A DNA stretch of 37,338 bases. It comes from an uncultured Flavobacteriales bacterium. GTDB lineage: Bacteria; Bacteroidota; Bacteroidia; Flavobacteriales; Crocinitomicaceae. The translations under genes were made by a program, and so were the position numbers. Positions 18,485-27,658 of this stretch are shown here, in pieces. The notes below the pieces were generated by a model that saw only the letters and a program-made list of their open reading frames with translations, was not told the origin of the DNA and ran no database searches. How positions within the stretch are numbered: position 1 is the stretch's first letter; each line of letters begins with the position of its first letter. The stretch is taken from positions 1-37,338 of the forward strand of contig CAMLLB010000042.1 of the NCBI GenBank assembly GCA_946480815.1. Reading direction: 5' to 3'.

Positions 18485-19965
18485 ATTCCTCTTTTTACAA
18501 ATTCTTTACTTGATTGCATCAACGGGTGCATATAACCGTCCTCTTTTACGAAAGGAACTTTTTTTCTAAAGTTAGCAAATATCTCTTCCTGACGCTTACC
18601 CGAAGTTGCCGGCCTGCGGAATTCCAATGATTGGCATGCATGCAGGATCTCAATTCCCTGGATGGAATAACAATTGTCAATCACCCGGAATAACTTTGTG
18701 GCAGCATTTGCTCCCATGGAAACGTGGTCTTCCTGTCCGTTGCTGGAATCAATCGTATCGATACTTGCCGGTGTACACAATTGCTTGTTCTGGCTCACGA
18801 TGGAAGCACAGGTATATTGTGTGATCATGAAACCGGAGTTCAATCCTGGTTTTGCCACCAAAAATGCAGGCAAATTACGTGTTCCTGAAATGGATTTGTA
18901 AATCCGGCGCTCACTGATGCTTCCCATTTCCGCTAAAGCAATTGCTAAAAAGTCCATTGCCAGAGCAAGTGGCTGCCCATGGAAATTCCCCGCTGAAACC
19001 ACGATATCGTCATCCGGAAAAACGGTTGGATTGTCCGTTACTGCATTAATCTCGCGTTCTACTATCGTTGCGCAATGTTCGATCGTATCATAAGAAGCTC
19101 CATGTACCTGTGGAATACAACGGAACGAATAAGGATCCTGAACGTGTGCTTTCTCCCGGTTTGCTAATTCACTATCAGCCAATAGATTTCTGAAGATCTC
19201 TGCGGTTTTAATCTGGCCGACCTGGTTGCGAATCTCGTTTACCTGCACTCCGAACGGTTCTTTTCGACCATCGTAACCGTCCAGCGAAATAGCGGCTACT
19301 TCATTGAACTGTTTCCACAACTTGCGCGCATGTGAGATCGCGTAAGAAGCGTATCCTGACATAAACTGTGTTCCATTCAATAAGGCCAATCCTTCTTTCG
19401 ACCGCAAAGCAATCGGCTGTAAACCAAAACGCTCATTGATTTCTTTCGAAGTGTATTCTTTTCCTTCGAATAGTACGGTTCCTTCTCCTAAGATCGGCAA
19501 TACCAGGTGCGCCAACGGAGCTAAATCTCCGGATGCTCCCAAACTCCCTTGCTGGAAAACTACCGGGTGAATGTGATTGTTGTAGAAGAAAACCAAACGT
19601 TCTACTGTTTCCAACTGCACGCCTGATGCACCATGAGAAAGTCCCATAACTTTCAGGATCAATAACCTTCTCACAATTTCTTCCGGAACGCGTTCACCCA
19701 TTCCACAAGCGTGAGAGAGTACTAAATTTCGTTGCAATTGCTCCAAATCTTCGGAAGAAATTGCAGTATCACACAAACTTCCGAACCCCGTGTTCACTCC
19801 GTAGATCAGCCGATCACTTTTCGCCACCTTCTCATCCAGGTAAGTACGGCATTTTACAATTGCTGCTTTTGCATCTTCACTGATCGCAATTTGCGCGTTT
19901 GATGCCAGTATTTCGTCGAGTTTCTCTAAAGAAACCCATTGATTATCTATGATAAAATGGTCCAT
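18481..19965 (-). CDS. hutH: Histidine ammonia-lyase
   Basis: 494 residues, usual length. It converts L-histidine to trans-urocanate and ammonia, the first step of histidine degradation, in the cytosol. The Ala-Ser-Gly triad at 144-146 (GSLGASGDLAPLAH) forms the MIO electrophile. Also seen: the catalytic Tyr region RLIYGVNTGFG (about 52-62), GLALLNGTQFM, and QDPYSFRCIPQVHG, all typical of HAL. ATG at 19965 gives MDHFIIDNQW. It starts six bases after the hisS stop and overlaps the next gene by four bases, so the three genes form an operon. No hutU, hutI or hutG is nearby, so the rest of the pathway must lie elsewhere. Confidence 0.96.
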   Translation of the reverse strand: MDHFIIDNQWVSLEKLDEILASNAQIAISEDAKAAIVKCRTYLDEKVAKSDRLIYGVNTGFGSLCDTAISSEDLEQLQRNLVLSHACGMGERVPEEIVRRLLILKVMGLSHGASGVQLETVERLVFFYNNHIHPVVFQQGSLGASGDLAPLAHLVLPILGEGTVLFEGKEYTSKEINERFGLQPIALRSKEGLALLNGTQFMSGYASYAISHARKLWKQFNEVAAISLDGYDGRKEPFGVQVNEIRNQVGQIKTAEIFRNLLADSELANREKAHVQDPYSFRCIPQVHGASYDTIEHCATIVEREINAVTDNPTVFPDDDIVVSAGNFHGQPLALAMDFLAIALAEMGSISERRIYKSISGTRNLPAFLVAKPGLNSGFMITQYTCASIVSQNKQLCTPASIDTIDSSNGQEDHVSMGANAATKLFRVIDNCYSIQGIEILHACQSLEFRRPATSGKRQEEIFANFRKKVPFVKEDGYMHPLMQSSKEFVKRGI

Positions 19966-19971
19966 CTTAAT

Positions 19972-21342
19972 TTAAGCTTTAAAAAATTGAAGCAATTCTG
20001 TTTCAGTCAATGCTTTCTGTTCACCCGATTCCATGTTCTTAATCTGCAACAAACCTTTATTCAGTTCATCTTCACCGATCAATGCAACGTATTTTACCTT
20101 TCGGTTATCGGCATACTTGAATTGTTTTTGCATTTTGGCAGCACTCGGATATACTTCACAATCCACTCCGTTCTGACGCAATTTCTTGCTCAATTTCATG
20201 CAATATGCTGCTTCCTTCTCACCGAAATTCGCAAACAACAAGGTCAAACCCGCGTTTGTATCTTCCGGATACAGGTTCAATTCATTCAATACATCGTAGA
20301 TTCTGTCTGCACCGAAAGAAATTCCAACTCCGGATAGTCCAGACAGTCCGAATAAACCGGTCAGATCATCATAGCGGCCACCACCACAGATCGATCCCAT
20401 TTTTACATCGTGTACTTTCACTTCGAAAATAGCTCCGGTATAGTAATTCAATCCGCGGGCAAGTGTTACGTCGAAGACCACTTCAGCGCGTTCCAAGCCC
20501 AATTCTTTGGTTTGGTTTAGTACGAATTCCAACTCTTCGATTCCCTTCAACCCGATTTCCGAATCTTTTAAAAAGGATTTCATTTGGTCCAAACGCACTT
20601 CGTTACTTCCGTTCATTTTGAACAACGGTGAAATAATCTCAATAGCTTTGTCGGAAACACCTTTTTCTTTCAGTTCTTTCACTACTCCTTCTTCACAGAT
20701 CTTATCCAGCTTGTCGATAGCAACTGTAATATCAATCAGCTTACTGCTTTCACCGGAAACCTCTGCAATTCCCGAAAGGATTTTGCGGTTATTGATCATG
20801 ATCGTAAATCCGGGAATTTGAAGATTCGTCAATACCTGGTCGAAAATCTGAACAAAATCTACTTCATACAATAGGGAATCCGAACCAACCACATCGGCAT
20901 CGCACTGGTAAAACTCCTGGTAACGGCCATGTTGCGGACGATCTGCTCTCCAAACCGGTTGGATCTGGTATCGTTTAAACGGAAAAGACAACTCGTTCTG
21001 ATGCTGCACCACAAAACGTGCAAAAGGAACCGTCAGATCGTAGCGCAATGCTTTTTCAGCAAGGGAATTTGCAAAACGCGCCAGGTTCTCAGATTGTAAG
21101 GCTTCCAAATCTGCCTTTTTCATTTTTTCTCCCGAATTCAAAATGCGGAAAATCAAACGATCTCCTTCTTCTCCATATTTCCCCAATAAGGTAGTGGAAA
21201 GTTCAAAAGAAGGTGTTTCGATCGGTGCAAACCCGTAGTTTTTGAATACAGACTTGATCGTATCGAAAATATATGTACGGCGAGCTACCTCATCAGGTAG
21301 AAAATCTCTTGTTCCTTTTGGAATTGCCGGTTTCTGAGCCAT
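19972..21342 (-). CDS. hisS: Histidyl-tRNA synthetase
   Basis: 456 residues. A class II aminoacyl-tRNA synthetase that charges tRNA-His. Motif 1 region around FAPIETPSFE, motif 2 FKRYQIQPVWRADRP followed by YQEFYQCDADVVG, the histidine-specific RGLNYYTGAIFEV loop, and motif 3 GVGISFGADRIYDVL are all present. The C-terminal anticodon-binding domain (about 365-456) ends TETELLQFFKA. It is slightly longer than the E. coli enzyme (424) because of an insertion of about 40 residues in the middle. It heads the operon with hutH. A TAACTTTG box lies 18 bp upstream. Confidence 0.97.
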   Translation of the reverse strand: MAQKPAIPKGTRDFLPDEVARRTYIFDTIKSVFKNYGFAPIETPSFELSTTLLGKYGEEGDRLIFRILNSGEKMKKADLEALQSENLARFANSLAEKALRYDLTVPFARFVVQHQNELSFPFKRYQIQPVWRADRPQHGRYQEFYQCDADVVGSDSLLYEVDFVQIFDQVLTNLQIPGFTIMINNRKILSGIAEVSGESSKLIDITVAIDKLDKICEEGVVKELKEKGVSDKAIEIISPLFKMNGSNEVRLDQMKSFLKDSEIGLKGIEELEFVLNQTKELGLERAEVVFDVTLARGLNYYTGAIFEVKVHDVKMGSICGGGRYDDLTGLFGLSGLSGVGISFGADRIYDVLNELNLYPEDTNAGLTLLFANFGEKEAAYCMKLSKKLRQNGVDCEVYPSAAKMQKQFKYADNRKVKYVALIGEDELNKGLLQIKNMESGEQKALTETELLQFFKA

Positions 21343-21359
21343 TGTAACTGAATTTGCGG

Positions 21360-21367
21360 CAAAGTTA
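21360..21367 (-). promoter_or_regulatory. -7 box for hisS
   Basis: TAACTTTG on minus is an exact TAnnTTTG match; the ATG at 21342 is 17 bp downstream, giving a very short leader. It lies just after the terminator of the haem operon. No obvious -33 TTTG. Confidence 0.5.
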
Positions 21368-21394
21368 CTTTTTTATTATGAAATCAGTGATATA

Positions 21395-21432
21395 AAACAG
21401 TAGGGGCGCGATTAATCGCACCCCTACTGTTT
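21395..21432 (-). terminator. Palindromic terminator of the haem operon (GGGGCG family)
   Basis: A 38-bp dyad with 19-bp arms (AAACAGTAGGGG, then CGCGATT) and one mismatch. It begins 11 bp after the stop of the last haem gene. The core TAGGGGCG...CGCCCCTA recurs at 34611-34644 and 34653-34686. Confidence 0.75.
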
Positions 21433-21443
21433 GGTAAATTTAT

Positions 21444-22403
21444 TCATGGTATCAACTCCTGCAATTCGAATTTCGGAGCACCTTTTACACCATTTGCATC
21501 GTAATAATCAATGAAGCGCAATTTATAATAACGTCCCAAAATGGTCTTCACCACGAAGGTACGGTTGCTGCTTACAACATAGGTCCCGTTATCAAAATCA
21601 TAGGTTTTCCAATCGTACCCGATCACATTGATGCGGTCTTCAAACGCGGATTCGACAATGTCTGAATGTTTCAAATCTGCAAAAGGAATACTCACTTCCT
21701 GTACCTTCACCCCGTAACGATTAGACAACACTCCTACAACCGAATACGGTGTGTGAATATCAAACACGTGACAGTAAGCCGTAAATACCAAATCCCAGGT
21801 TTCTTTATTCGGCTCAATATCTTTTATCTCCCCGCCTCCGGTCATGGAGAAATAAGTAAATCCGGCTGTAATGGATTTTGGGATCGTAAACGTTTGGAAA
21901 GAAGTACTGTTTAAATCCGCGAATTGAATCTGGTATTCGGTATTGGATATGGAAAGTACTTTGAGTTTTTTCTTTCCTAAACTTGCACCTGTCAAAGCTG
22001 TTCCCAAATCAATTGCATACACTTTGCCCAAACTTTGCCAATCACCGATTGCAGTTGAATCTAAATTTCCGGTATGAAAATCCCAGGTGTAAGTCAAACC
22101 TGCATCGGAAGTCAAGGCATTGATATCTGTTTCTGTTGAAAGAGCTGCTGCCATGATCCGCGATTCATTCAGTAGAATATGAAAACCATTGTCTCCGGAT
22201 TCAAATGCCAAATCCCATACTTCCCGGTTATTTTGGCGGATCAGGGTATTGGTTTCCAAATCGTAGTAAATCTGATTGGCATAATTTCCACCTAATTCAA
22301 CCTGAGCGGTTGCAGCTCCCGAAACAGGTTTTTCAACCGGAATCTCCTTTTTAAAGCAGGCGCTCAAAATTGGAATAAGCGCAATTAAAAGTCCTTTTTT
22401 CAT
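21444..22403 (-). CDS. hmuY: HmuY-like haem-binding lipoprotein
   Basis: 319 residues. Lipoprotein signal ALIPILSAC with lipidated Cys16. The rest matches the HmuY family: NYANQIYYDLETNT, EVWDLAFES near the start and ETWDLVFTAYCHVFDIHTPY, VIGYDWKTYDF near the middle to end. Known HmuY proteins are surface lipoproteins that take haem from host or environmental haemoproteins and deliver it to the TonB receptor HmuR. It overlaps the receptor gene by four bases and ends the operon. Several His residues (for example in CHVFDIH) are possible haem ligands, but I cannot map them to the Porphyromonas ligands. A paralogue with a different export tail is at 28680. Confidence 0.87.
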   Translation of the reverse strand: MKKGLLIALIPILSACFKKEIPVEKPVSGAATAQVELGGNYANQIYYDLETNTLIRQNNREVWDLAFESGDNGFHILLNESRIMAAALSTETDINALTSDAGLTYTWDFHTGNLDSTAIGDWQSLGKVYAIDLGTALTGASLGKKKLKVLSISNTEYQIQFADLNSTSFQTFTIPKSITAGFTYFSMTGGGEIKDIEPNKETWDLVFTAYCHVFDIHTPYSVVGVLSNRYGVKVQEVSIPFADLKHSDIVESAFEDRINVIGYDWKTYDFDNGTYVVSSNRTFVVKTILGRYYKLRFIDYYDANGVKGAPKFELQELIP

Positions 22404-24649
22404 TGCTTTGATTTTATCAGGTAAGTAATATTCAGGTAGAAACTTCTTCCCCAGGCAATCGGCGCTGTTCCTGAACCTGAAACGTGGGCACCACCGGATG
22501 TTCCGCTACCTGCATTGATATTCGTCACGTTCAACAGATTTTTTCCACCAAGTGAAACACTCAGGGTTTTCTTCAGGAACCATTGCTGTACCTGTAAATC
22601 CAATAAGTTGTAGTCCGAAATAAAGGATTGTGTAATGGAAGCATCTTCATTCACGAAATAAGCAACCACTTTTCCGGTGTACTTATAAAAAGCGCTGAAT
22701 TTGGTCGTTCCGTTCTTCAATTGCCAGGAAATAGTCGAAATCAATTCCGGAGAGTAAGCATAACGCCCGTTCGAATAATTGGATGCCGTTCCGATGTAAT
22801 TGAATCCGGCGCTGACATTCCACTGTTTTTGCCCGATTTTCACCACCGACTGGATTCCTCGTGCATAGAACTGATCGATGTTGAAATAGCTGTAATTCAC
22901 TCCATCTGCGGACTGTGACAAACTGATCCGATTATGAATATCCTGGTAATAGCCGGACAGTTCAAATCCGAACTGGAATTTCTTTGGTTCCCAATTGAAG
23001 TTATACCATCCCTGAATATGGTTTGCAATTTCCGGTTTCAGGTCCGGGTTTCCATGAATGTTGTGATTGATATCCACAAATTCCATGAATAACTCCTTGA
23101 TGGAAGGTGAACGGAACCCAGAAGCAATACTTCCGCGAAGAATGTGCTTCTTATTACCCAATTTGACATTCAATGCAGGCATCAATGCTTCTTTGTACAA
23201 AGAATTGTAGGTAAAACGAAGTCCGGGCTTCAGGGTTAACCAAGTCCACGGTGTCCAATTAAAGGTCCCGAAAAGCGCATAATCACCAATTTCTTTTCGT
23301 TTGTTCTCAATGCGACTTCCATATCCTGTTTCGTAATTGATATCGTACCCTACTTCGTAGTTGAATTTCCGTTCGGTGTTGTTTCGTGTCAAAGTAACCC
23401 GGTTGAAATACAAAACGAAGCGTGAAGTATCCTGTTCTGTATTCGCCAATAATTTGCGGTCCAGTGTTGTCAGGTCTGTGAGATACGAATTCTTGATGCG
23501 TTTGTAATTGGAATAATTCAATTGAACATCCAGTTTCAGGTTCGCTTTCAACCAGCCAATGATTTCCAATCCGGCATTCTGGCGGGTGGTCAGGTATTCA
23601 TCATCAAAAGCTGAAATCTGGTAAGGTGCTCTCGGATAGCCACGGTTCACAATTTTCTCCCGGAACAAATCCAATGATGGGATGAATTCCATTTTTTTGA
23701 TCTTATACCCATATTTCAAACCACCCAAATACTGTTCTTTCATCTTCCATTGCTGAAATCGTCCCGAATCTGCCAATTCCTTTTTCGGGAATTCAATCGG
23801 GTTATCTCCCGGTGTCCAGCCATCAAAAAAGTTCCGTGCACCATATGCAGAGATCGAATGGTTCTTAATGCGGGACGTCACTCCCAAATTCAGGTTGTAA
23901 TTCCCAACTGTTTCGTAGAATGCTCCCAGGTTTATGTCGTAGCCTTTATTTTTCGGCTTTTTTGTAATCAGATTAATGGTACCTGCCATGGCGTTACTTC
24001 CATAGTTGGTACTGAGTGGTCCTTCCACGATTTCCACTCGTTCGATGTTGGACAAATTGATCTGGCTCAGATCAATATTCCCGTTTTGACGACCGATAAC
24101 CGGCACACCATCAATCAATATCTTTACCCCTTCTCCACCGATTCCCAGCATAGACATACCGCTTCCGAGGATCTGGTCCTGGCTGATACGAATGTTCAGC
24201 TCATTTTGAAGCAGGTCACGTAAATTAACTGCTCCTTTTGCCTCGATGGTTGCCCGGTCAATCAGTTTCACTTTATTCGTGGAGCCTGTCAGGGAACCAA
24301 CTCCCAATTGTCCGGTAATCACTACTTCACCGATATCTTTGGTATTGGTTTTCAAATATACGTGGTGGCTTTTTCCTTTTGAGATCGTATCGGTTTCCAG
24401 GTGAAAGCCATCCGTGCTGACTTGTATGATCAACTGCCGCTCCGTTGAATAAAGAGAATTCGGAACGACCAAAACTCCTTGTTCATTTGACTGAACATAA
24501 TTTATTTTCTTCGCATTCAGATCCTGAATTGCGACTTGTGCAAACGGCACAGCTGTCCCCGCTTCATCTTTGATATACAAAGTATCCTGAGCAGTTGCCA
24601 AACCACTCAGAATACTCATTAAAAGAAGCAAATACGCTTTTTGGACCAT
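22400..24649 (-). CDS. hmuR: TonB-dependent haem receptor (HmuR-like)
   Basis: 749 residues. Signal peptide 1-20 (SGLATAQ). A carboxypeptidase-like beta-sandwich (about 23-100) precedes the plug (about 108-235: IGEVVITGQLGVG, ILIDGVPVIGRQNG, IERVEIVEGPLSTNYGSNAM). The remainder is a 22-strand-type barrel with SGFRSPSIKELFME, YARGIQSVVKI and a C-terminal strand ending FYLNITYLI. It would import haem across the outer membrane using TonB energy. The assignment to haem rests on its neighbours: HmuY overlaps it and HemS lies three bases upstream. The annotated start MVQKAYLLLLM is the only one that keeps the signal. Confidence 0.9.
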   Translation of the reverse strand: MVQKAYLLLLMSILSGLATAQDTLYIKDEAGTAVPFAQVAIQDLNAKKINYVQSNEQGVLVVPNSLYSTERQLIIQVSTDGFHLETDTISKGKSHHVYLKTNTKDIGEVVITGQLGVGSLTGSTNKVKLIDRATIEAKGAVNLRDLLQNELNIRISQDQILGSGMSMLGIGGEGVKILIDGVPVIGRQNGNIDLSQINLSNIERVEIVEGPLSTNYGSNAMAGTINLITKKPKNKGYDINLGAFYETVGNYNLNLGVTSRIKNHSISAYGARNFFDGWTPGDNPIEFPKKELADSGRFQQWKMKEQYLGGLKYGYKIKKMEFIPSLDLFREKIVNRGYPRAPYQISAFDDEYLTTRQNAGLEIIGWLKANLKLDVQLNYSNYKRIKNSYLTDLTTLDRKLLANTEQDTSRFVLYFNRVTLTRNNTERKFNYEVGYDINYETGYGSRIENKRKEIGDYALFGTFNWTPWTWLTLKPGLRFTYNSLYKEALMPALNVKLGNKKHILRGSIASGFRSPSIKELFMEFVDINHNIHGNPDLKPEIANHIQGWYNFNWEPKKFQFGFELSGYYQDIHNRISLSQSADGVNYSYFNIDQFYARGIQSVVKIGQKQWNVSAGFNYIGTASNYSNGRYAYSPELISTISWQLKNGTTKFSAFYKYTGKVVAYFVNEDASITQSFISDYNLLDLQVQQWFLKKTLSVSLGGKNLLNVTNINAGSGTSGGAHVSGSGTAPIAWGRSFYLNITYLIKSKQ

Positions 24650-24652
24650 GAT

Positions 24653-25684
24653 TTACAATTCTGCGATCAATTTTCTCCAGGACTCCAATTCCGGAATTCC
24701 AGGTTTACGTGCTCCGAAAAGCGTACAGATCAATTCTTTTTTCTCATTGAACAATTCCAGGGAAGTTACAATTCCATCTTCTGTGGGTTTGCGGACAATC
24801 CACGATTCTGCAATTGCATCCTCTTTTGCATGCAGGTTGAACATCGGATCCAATACATTGATCCACGGACCGTGTTCCACGATGTTTTTCACTTCACCTG
24901 TATGGATTTGGATCATTCCCGCATTTCCAACAAAAACCATGATGGAAACCTGCTCTTTTGCCGCTGCTTCCAAAGCTCTGCGCAGTGCTTTATTATCGAT
25001 CTTACTTGCATATGTTTCGTCCGGAGCGAAACGCAAAGCCTGTGTTCTGGTCAATTTGTGTTTTCTCAACAAACCAAAGAATTCATGTGTATCCTTTAAA
25101 TTGATCCATCCTTCCTGGAATGCTTTCACATCGATTTCACTATCCGGTAATTCGGGAGATTCCAATGGCAACAAAGCACCGATTTCCAATTCGGAAGATT
25201 GGTTTTCATCTTTGTACTTGTCAACCAGAGCTTCATATGCTTCCATGTTACTTTTGGATTCCATATAAATCTTGTGTGTAGCAACACCGTCAGTTGTAAA
25301 AAACTGTAAGCTGTAACGTGGCTTTTCATCTCCTTCAGTTACTGCGAAAGCGTAGGCCCATGAATTTGGAAAAATACGCAAATCGATATCTTTTCCAACA
25401 AACAGTGAGGCGTGCGGTGTAGTACTGAAATTCTCATAAATTCCTTTGCGCTCATGAACCACATCATCATTTCTGGTCAAAGCCATTACAAAACCAAGTG
25501 ATTCAATTTCCCCCAGGATTGCCACGAATTCCGGACGTAAACGAACTGCTGTTGTTCCAATACCCAAAGCAACCAATTCTGCTTCGGAAGCATTCAAACG
25601 CTTCGCATACTCTCTGATTCTCAATTTCGGTTCGCTTTCTTTCAATTGTTCGAAAGCTTCTTTTAATGACAAAGTTGTTTCCAT
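24653..25684 (-). CDS. hmuS: HemS/ChuS-like cytoplasmic haem-handling protein
   Basis: 343 residues from ATG at 25684 (METTLSLKEAF). It has the internal duplication of the HemS/HmuS/ChuS family: EAELVALGIGTTAVRL...ALTRNDDVVHERKG in the first half and QALRFAPDETYASKI...IMVFVGNAGMIQIHTG in the second. The conserved haem-ligand His is in GVATHKIYM. Members bind haem arriving from the ABC importer and store or degrade it. The open frame extends 26 residues upstream, but into the previous gene's end, so the shorter start is chosen; it leaves 16 bp from the ATPase stop. The receptor gene begins three bases after its stop. Whether it degrades haem or only carries it is not decided by sequence. Confidence 0.92.
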   Translation of the reverse strand: METTLSLKEAFEQLKESEPKLRIREYAKRLNASEAELVALGIGTTAVRLRPEFVAILGEIESLGFVMALTRNDDVVHERKGIYENFSTTPHASLFVGKDIDLRIFPNSWAYAFAVTEGDEKPRYSLQFFTTDGVATHKIYMESKSNMEAYEALVDKYKDENQSSELEIGALLPLESPELPDSEIDVKAFQEGWINLKDTHEFFGLLRKHKLTRTQALRFAPDETYASKIDNKALRRALEAAAKEQVSIMVFVGNAGMIQIHTGEVKNIVEHGPWINVLDPMFNLHAKEDAIAESWIVRKPTEDGIVTSLELFNEKKELICTLFGARKPGIPELESWRKLIAEL

Positions 25685-25700
25685 TGTATTTCTATTTAAT

Positions 25701-26621
25701 TTATTGTTGATCCAACAGACTTGATGAGTAAGAAATATGCCTGTAAAATATTTCTCCGTCAAGAGACTGGATCTGTTCTAATTCAATTTGGTACGTTTCA
25801 CTTAACAATTCAGGGTTCATGACTTCATGAACGGTTCCGTCTTTAATCACTTTTCCTTTTTGCATGAGCAATACGCGGTCTGCATACTGGTAGCACAAAT
25901 TGATATCGTGCATGACCATGATCACACTTCCGCGTTTTTCGTCAACGAATTTGCGTGCGTATTTCAATAATTCAATCTGGTAACGCACATCCAGGTTATT
26001 CAAAGGTTCGTCGAGGAACAGGTATTTGATAGGTTGAATTTCAATCCTCCCCTCTGACGGAGTCTGATACTCGTCAGAGTCATCAGACCTCATTCCCCTC
26101 TGACGGAGTCTGACACTCATCAGAGTCGTCTGACCTCCAAAGGGGGAAACCTTATCTTCATTTTCCAATTGCAACAACACTCTGCCGAACTGTACCCGTT
26201 GTTTTTCTCCCCCAGAAAGGAAGTTAAACTCCACATCCAATAATGCTTGCAGGTTTAATTCTTTCACGATCTTTTCAATAACTGTTTTATTGAACTGATT
26301 TTTCGTTTCAGGATAGCGATAACGTGCCATTTCCAGTACTTCACGAACGGTGAAACTCGAAGCGATCATACTTTCCTGGTGCATGTATGCGCGGTGTTTT
26401 GCCAGAGCATCCGGAGTCCATTCTTTCAGATCTTTTTCATAATAAGAAACGGTTCCGGTACTTGGTTTTAGTCCATTCGAAAGCAATTTGACAAGGGTAC
26501 TTTTCCCCGCGCCGTTCGGACCAAGGATCACGATAAACTCTTCCCGATCAGTCGTAAAAGAGACCGGTTTCAGGATTTGCTTTCCCTTGACTTCAAATGC
26601 TATGTTTTTTGCTTCGATCAC
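25701..26621 (-). CDS. hmuV: Haem ABC transporter ATPase with in-frame repeat insertion
   Basis: 306 residues, longer than the usual 255-270 of HmuV/FecE. Walker A GPNGAGKST (34-42), Q-loop MHQES, signature LSGGEKQRVQFGR (135-147), Walker B YLFLDEPLNNLD (200-211) and H-loop MVMHDIN (H238) are all intact. Between signature and Walker B, where about 10-12 residues are normal, there are about 50; residues about 158-196 are coded by a tandem palindromic DNA repeat (26037-26155) and have an odd Arg/Ser/Asp-rich composition. It powers haem import with the overlapping permease (ATGA, four bases). The insert should fall on the surface near the dimer interface; whether the ATPase tolerates it is unknown, but no stop or frameshift is present. 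Confidence 0.93.
   Translation of the reverse strand: MIEAKNIAFEVKGKQILKPVSFTTDREEFIVILGPNGAGKSTLVKLLSNGLKPSTGTVSYYEKDLKEWTPDALAKHRAYMHQESMIASSFTVREVLEMARYRYPETKNQFNKTVIEKIVKELNLQALLDVEFNFLSGGEKQRVQFGRVLLQLENEDKVSPFGGQTTLMSVRLRQRGMRSDDSDEYQTPSEGRIEIQPIKYLFLDEPLNNLDVRYQIELLKYARKFVDEKRGSVIMVMHDINLCYQYADRVLLMQKGKVIKDGTVHEVMNPELLSETYQIELEQIQSLDGEIFYRHISYSSSLLDQQ
26049..26138. repeat. Tandem 46-bp palindromic repeat inside hmuV
   Basis: Copies at 26049-26094 and 26095-26138 begin CCCCTCTGACGGAGTCTGA and differ at four positions over the first 42, diverging at the last few bases. Each has internal dyads, for example CTCTGACG with CGTCAGAG (26052-26079). The block is flanked by CCTCC-type and AGGGGGAAA sequence (to about 26149), like the ends of REP/MITE-type elements. 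It lies wholly within the coding region and keeps the frame. Confidence 0.9.
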
Positions 26622-27658
26622 ACCGAGAATTTACGTTTGTGTTTAAAGATGATCGCGATGAAAACCGGGGTTCCCATCAAGGCGGTAATAATTCCGATCG
26701 GTACTTCTGTGGGAGGAAGAATGGTACGTGAGATCATATCTGCTGCAGAAAGCAAAATCGCTCCGAAAAAAGCACTGAACGGTAATAATAACTTATGATT
26801 CGGGCCTGATACTATGCGAATGATATGCGGAACAACCAAGCCCACAAAACCAATTACCCCAGCCATTGAAACCGCAGAACCGACCATACAGGTTGAGCAA
26901 ACAATTACCACCAGTTTGATCGTTTTCACTTTATAGCCCATGTATTGTGCATTGCTTTCTCCCAACGACAGTACGTTCAAATTTTTCGCCTGGAAGAAAA
27001 TGATACTCATGGGAACGATCGTAAAAACAGCCAATAACCAAACGGAATCATTGTTTGCAGATCCCAGGCTTCCCAGTGTCCAGAAAGTCAGATCCCGCAA
27101 CTCATCATCGGTTGCAAAGAAGGTCAGCAAACCTGTTAATGCAGCTGTCAAAGCATTCAATGCAATTCCTGCAAGGATCAAAGTCAAAGAATTGATCTCG
27201 CCATTGCTTAATGAGAGCCTGTAAACAATAAATGCTACGATGGAAGCTCCCAAAAAGGCAACGATAGAAAGGGAAAGTCCCTCGTTGAACAGAATCAACC
27301 AAGGGACTAATCCATTGAACAAAATGAATAGTGATGCAAAAAGAGAGGCACCTGTTGAGATTCCGATCAATGCGGAATCGACCAACGGATTTCTGAAAAT
27401 TCCCTGTAATGCTGCACCTGAAACTGCTAATCCTGCTCCTATTAAACAGGAATAGACTGCTCTTGGAAATCGGATGTTGTAAACTACATGGTATTCGATT
27501 TCCGTTATTTTGAGATCAGTTTTAAAGCCAACTGTTTCCATTAAACTGCCAAAGACATGGGAAATCGGGACATGAACATTCCCTACTGACAGGTTTACAA
27601 CGAAGCAAACTATCAATAAAACCAATAACGAAAGACCTATTATCCCTTGTCTTGACAT
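26618..27658 (-). CDS. hmuU: FecCD-family haem ABC permease
   Basis: 346 residues with about ten hydrophobic helices. FecCD signatures: YNIRFPRAVYSCLIGAGLAVSGAALQGIFRNPLVD, split here as NIRFPR near 60 and GAALQGIFRNPL near 85; later SLGSANNDS, GVIGFVGLVVPHIIR and PPTEVPIGIITALMGTPVFI at the C-terminus. It forms the homodimeric channel for haem passage over the inner membrane. ATG at 27658 gives MSRQGIIGL. The last codons overlap the ATPase start by four bases. A 108-bp spacer with hairpins separates it from the binding-protein gene, unlike the tight spacing elsewhere in the operon. Confidence 0.94.
   Translation of the reverse strand: MSRQGIIGLSLLVLLIVCFVVNLSVGNVHVPISHVFGSLMETVGFKTDLKITEIEYHVVYNIRFPRAVYSCLIGAGLAVSGAALQGIFRNPLVDSALIGISTGASLFASLFILFNGLVPWLILFNEGLSLSIVAFLGASIVAFIVYRLSLSNGEINSLTLILAGIALNALTAALTGLLTFFATDDELRDLTFWTLGSLGSANNDSVWLLAVFTIVPMSIIFFQAKNLNVLSLGESNAQYMGYKVKTIKLVVIVCSTCMVGSAVSMAGVIGFVGLVVPHIIRIVSGPNHKLLLPFSAFFGAILLSAADMISRTILPPTEVPIGIITALMGTPVFIAIIFKHKRKFSV

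Noticed and set aside
25685..25762. Longer start for the HemS-like protein
   Set aside because: It would overlap the ATPase end, and the family begins close to METTLSLKEAF.
26049..26138. Possible CRISPR fragment
   Set aside because: Two abutting copies without spacers, inside an intact ATPase gene; a palindromic repeat explains it.
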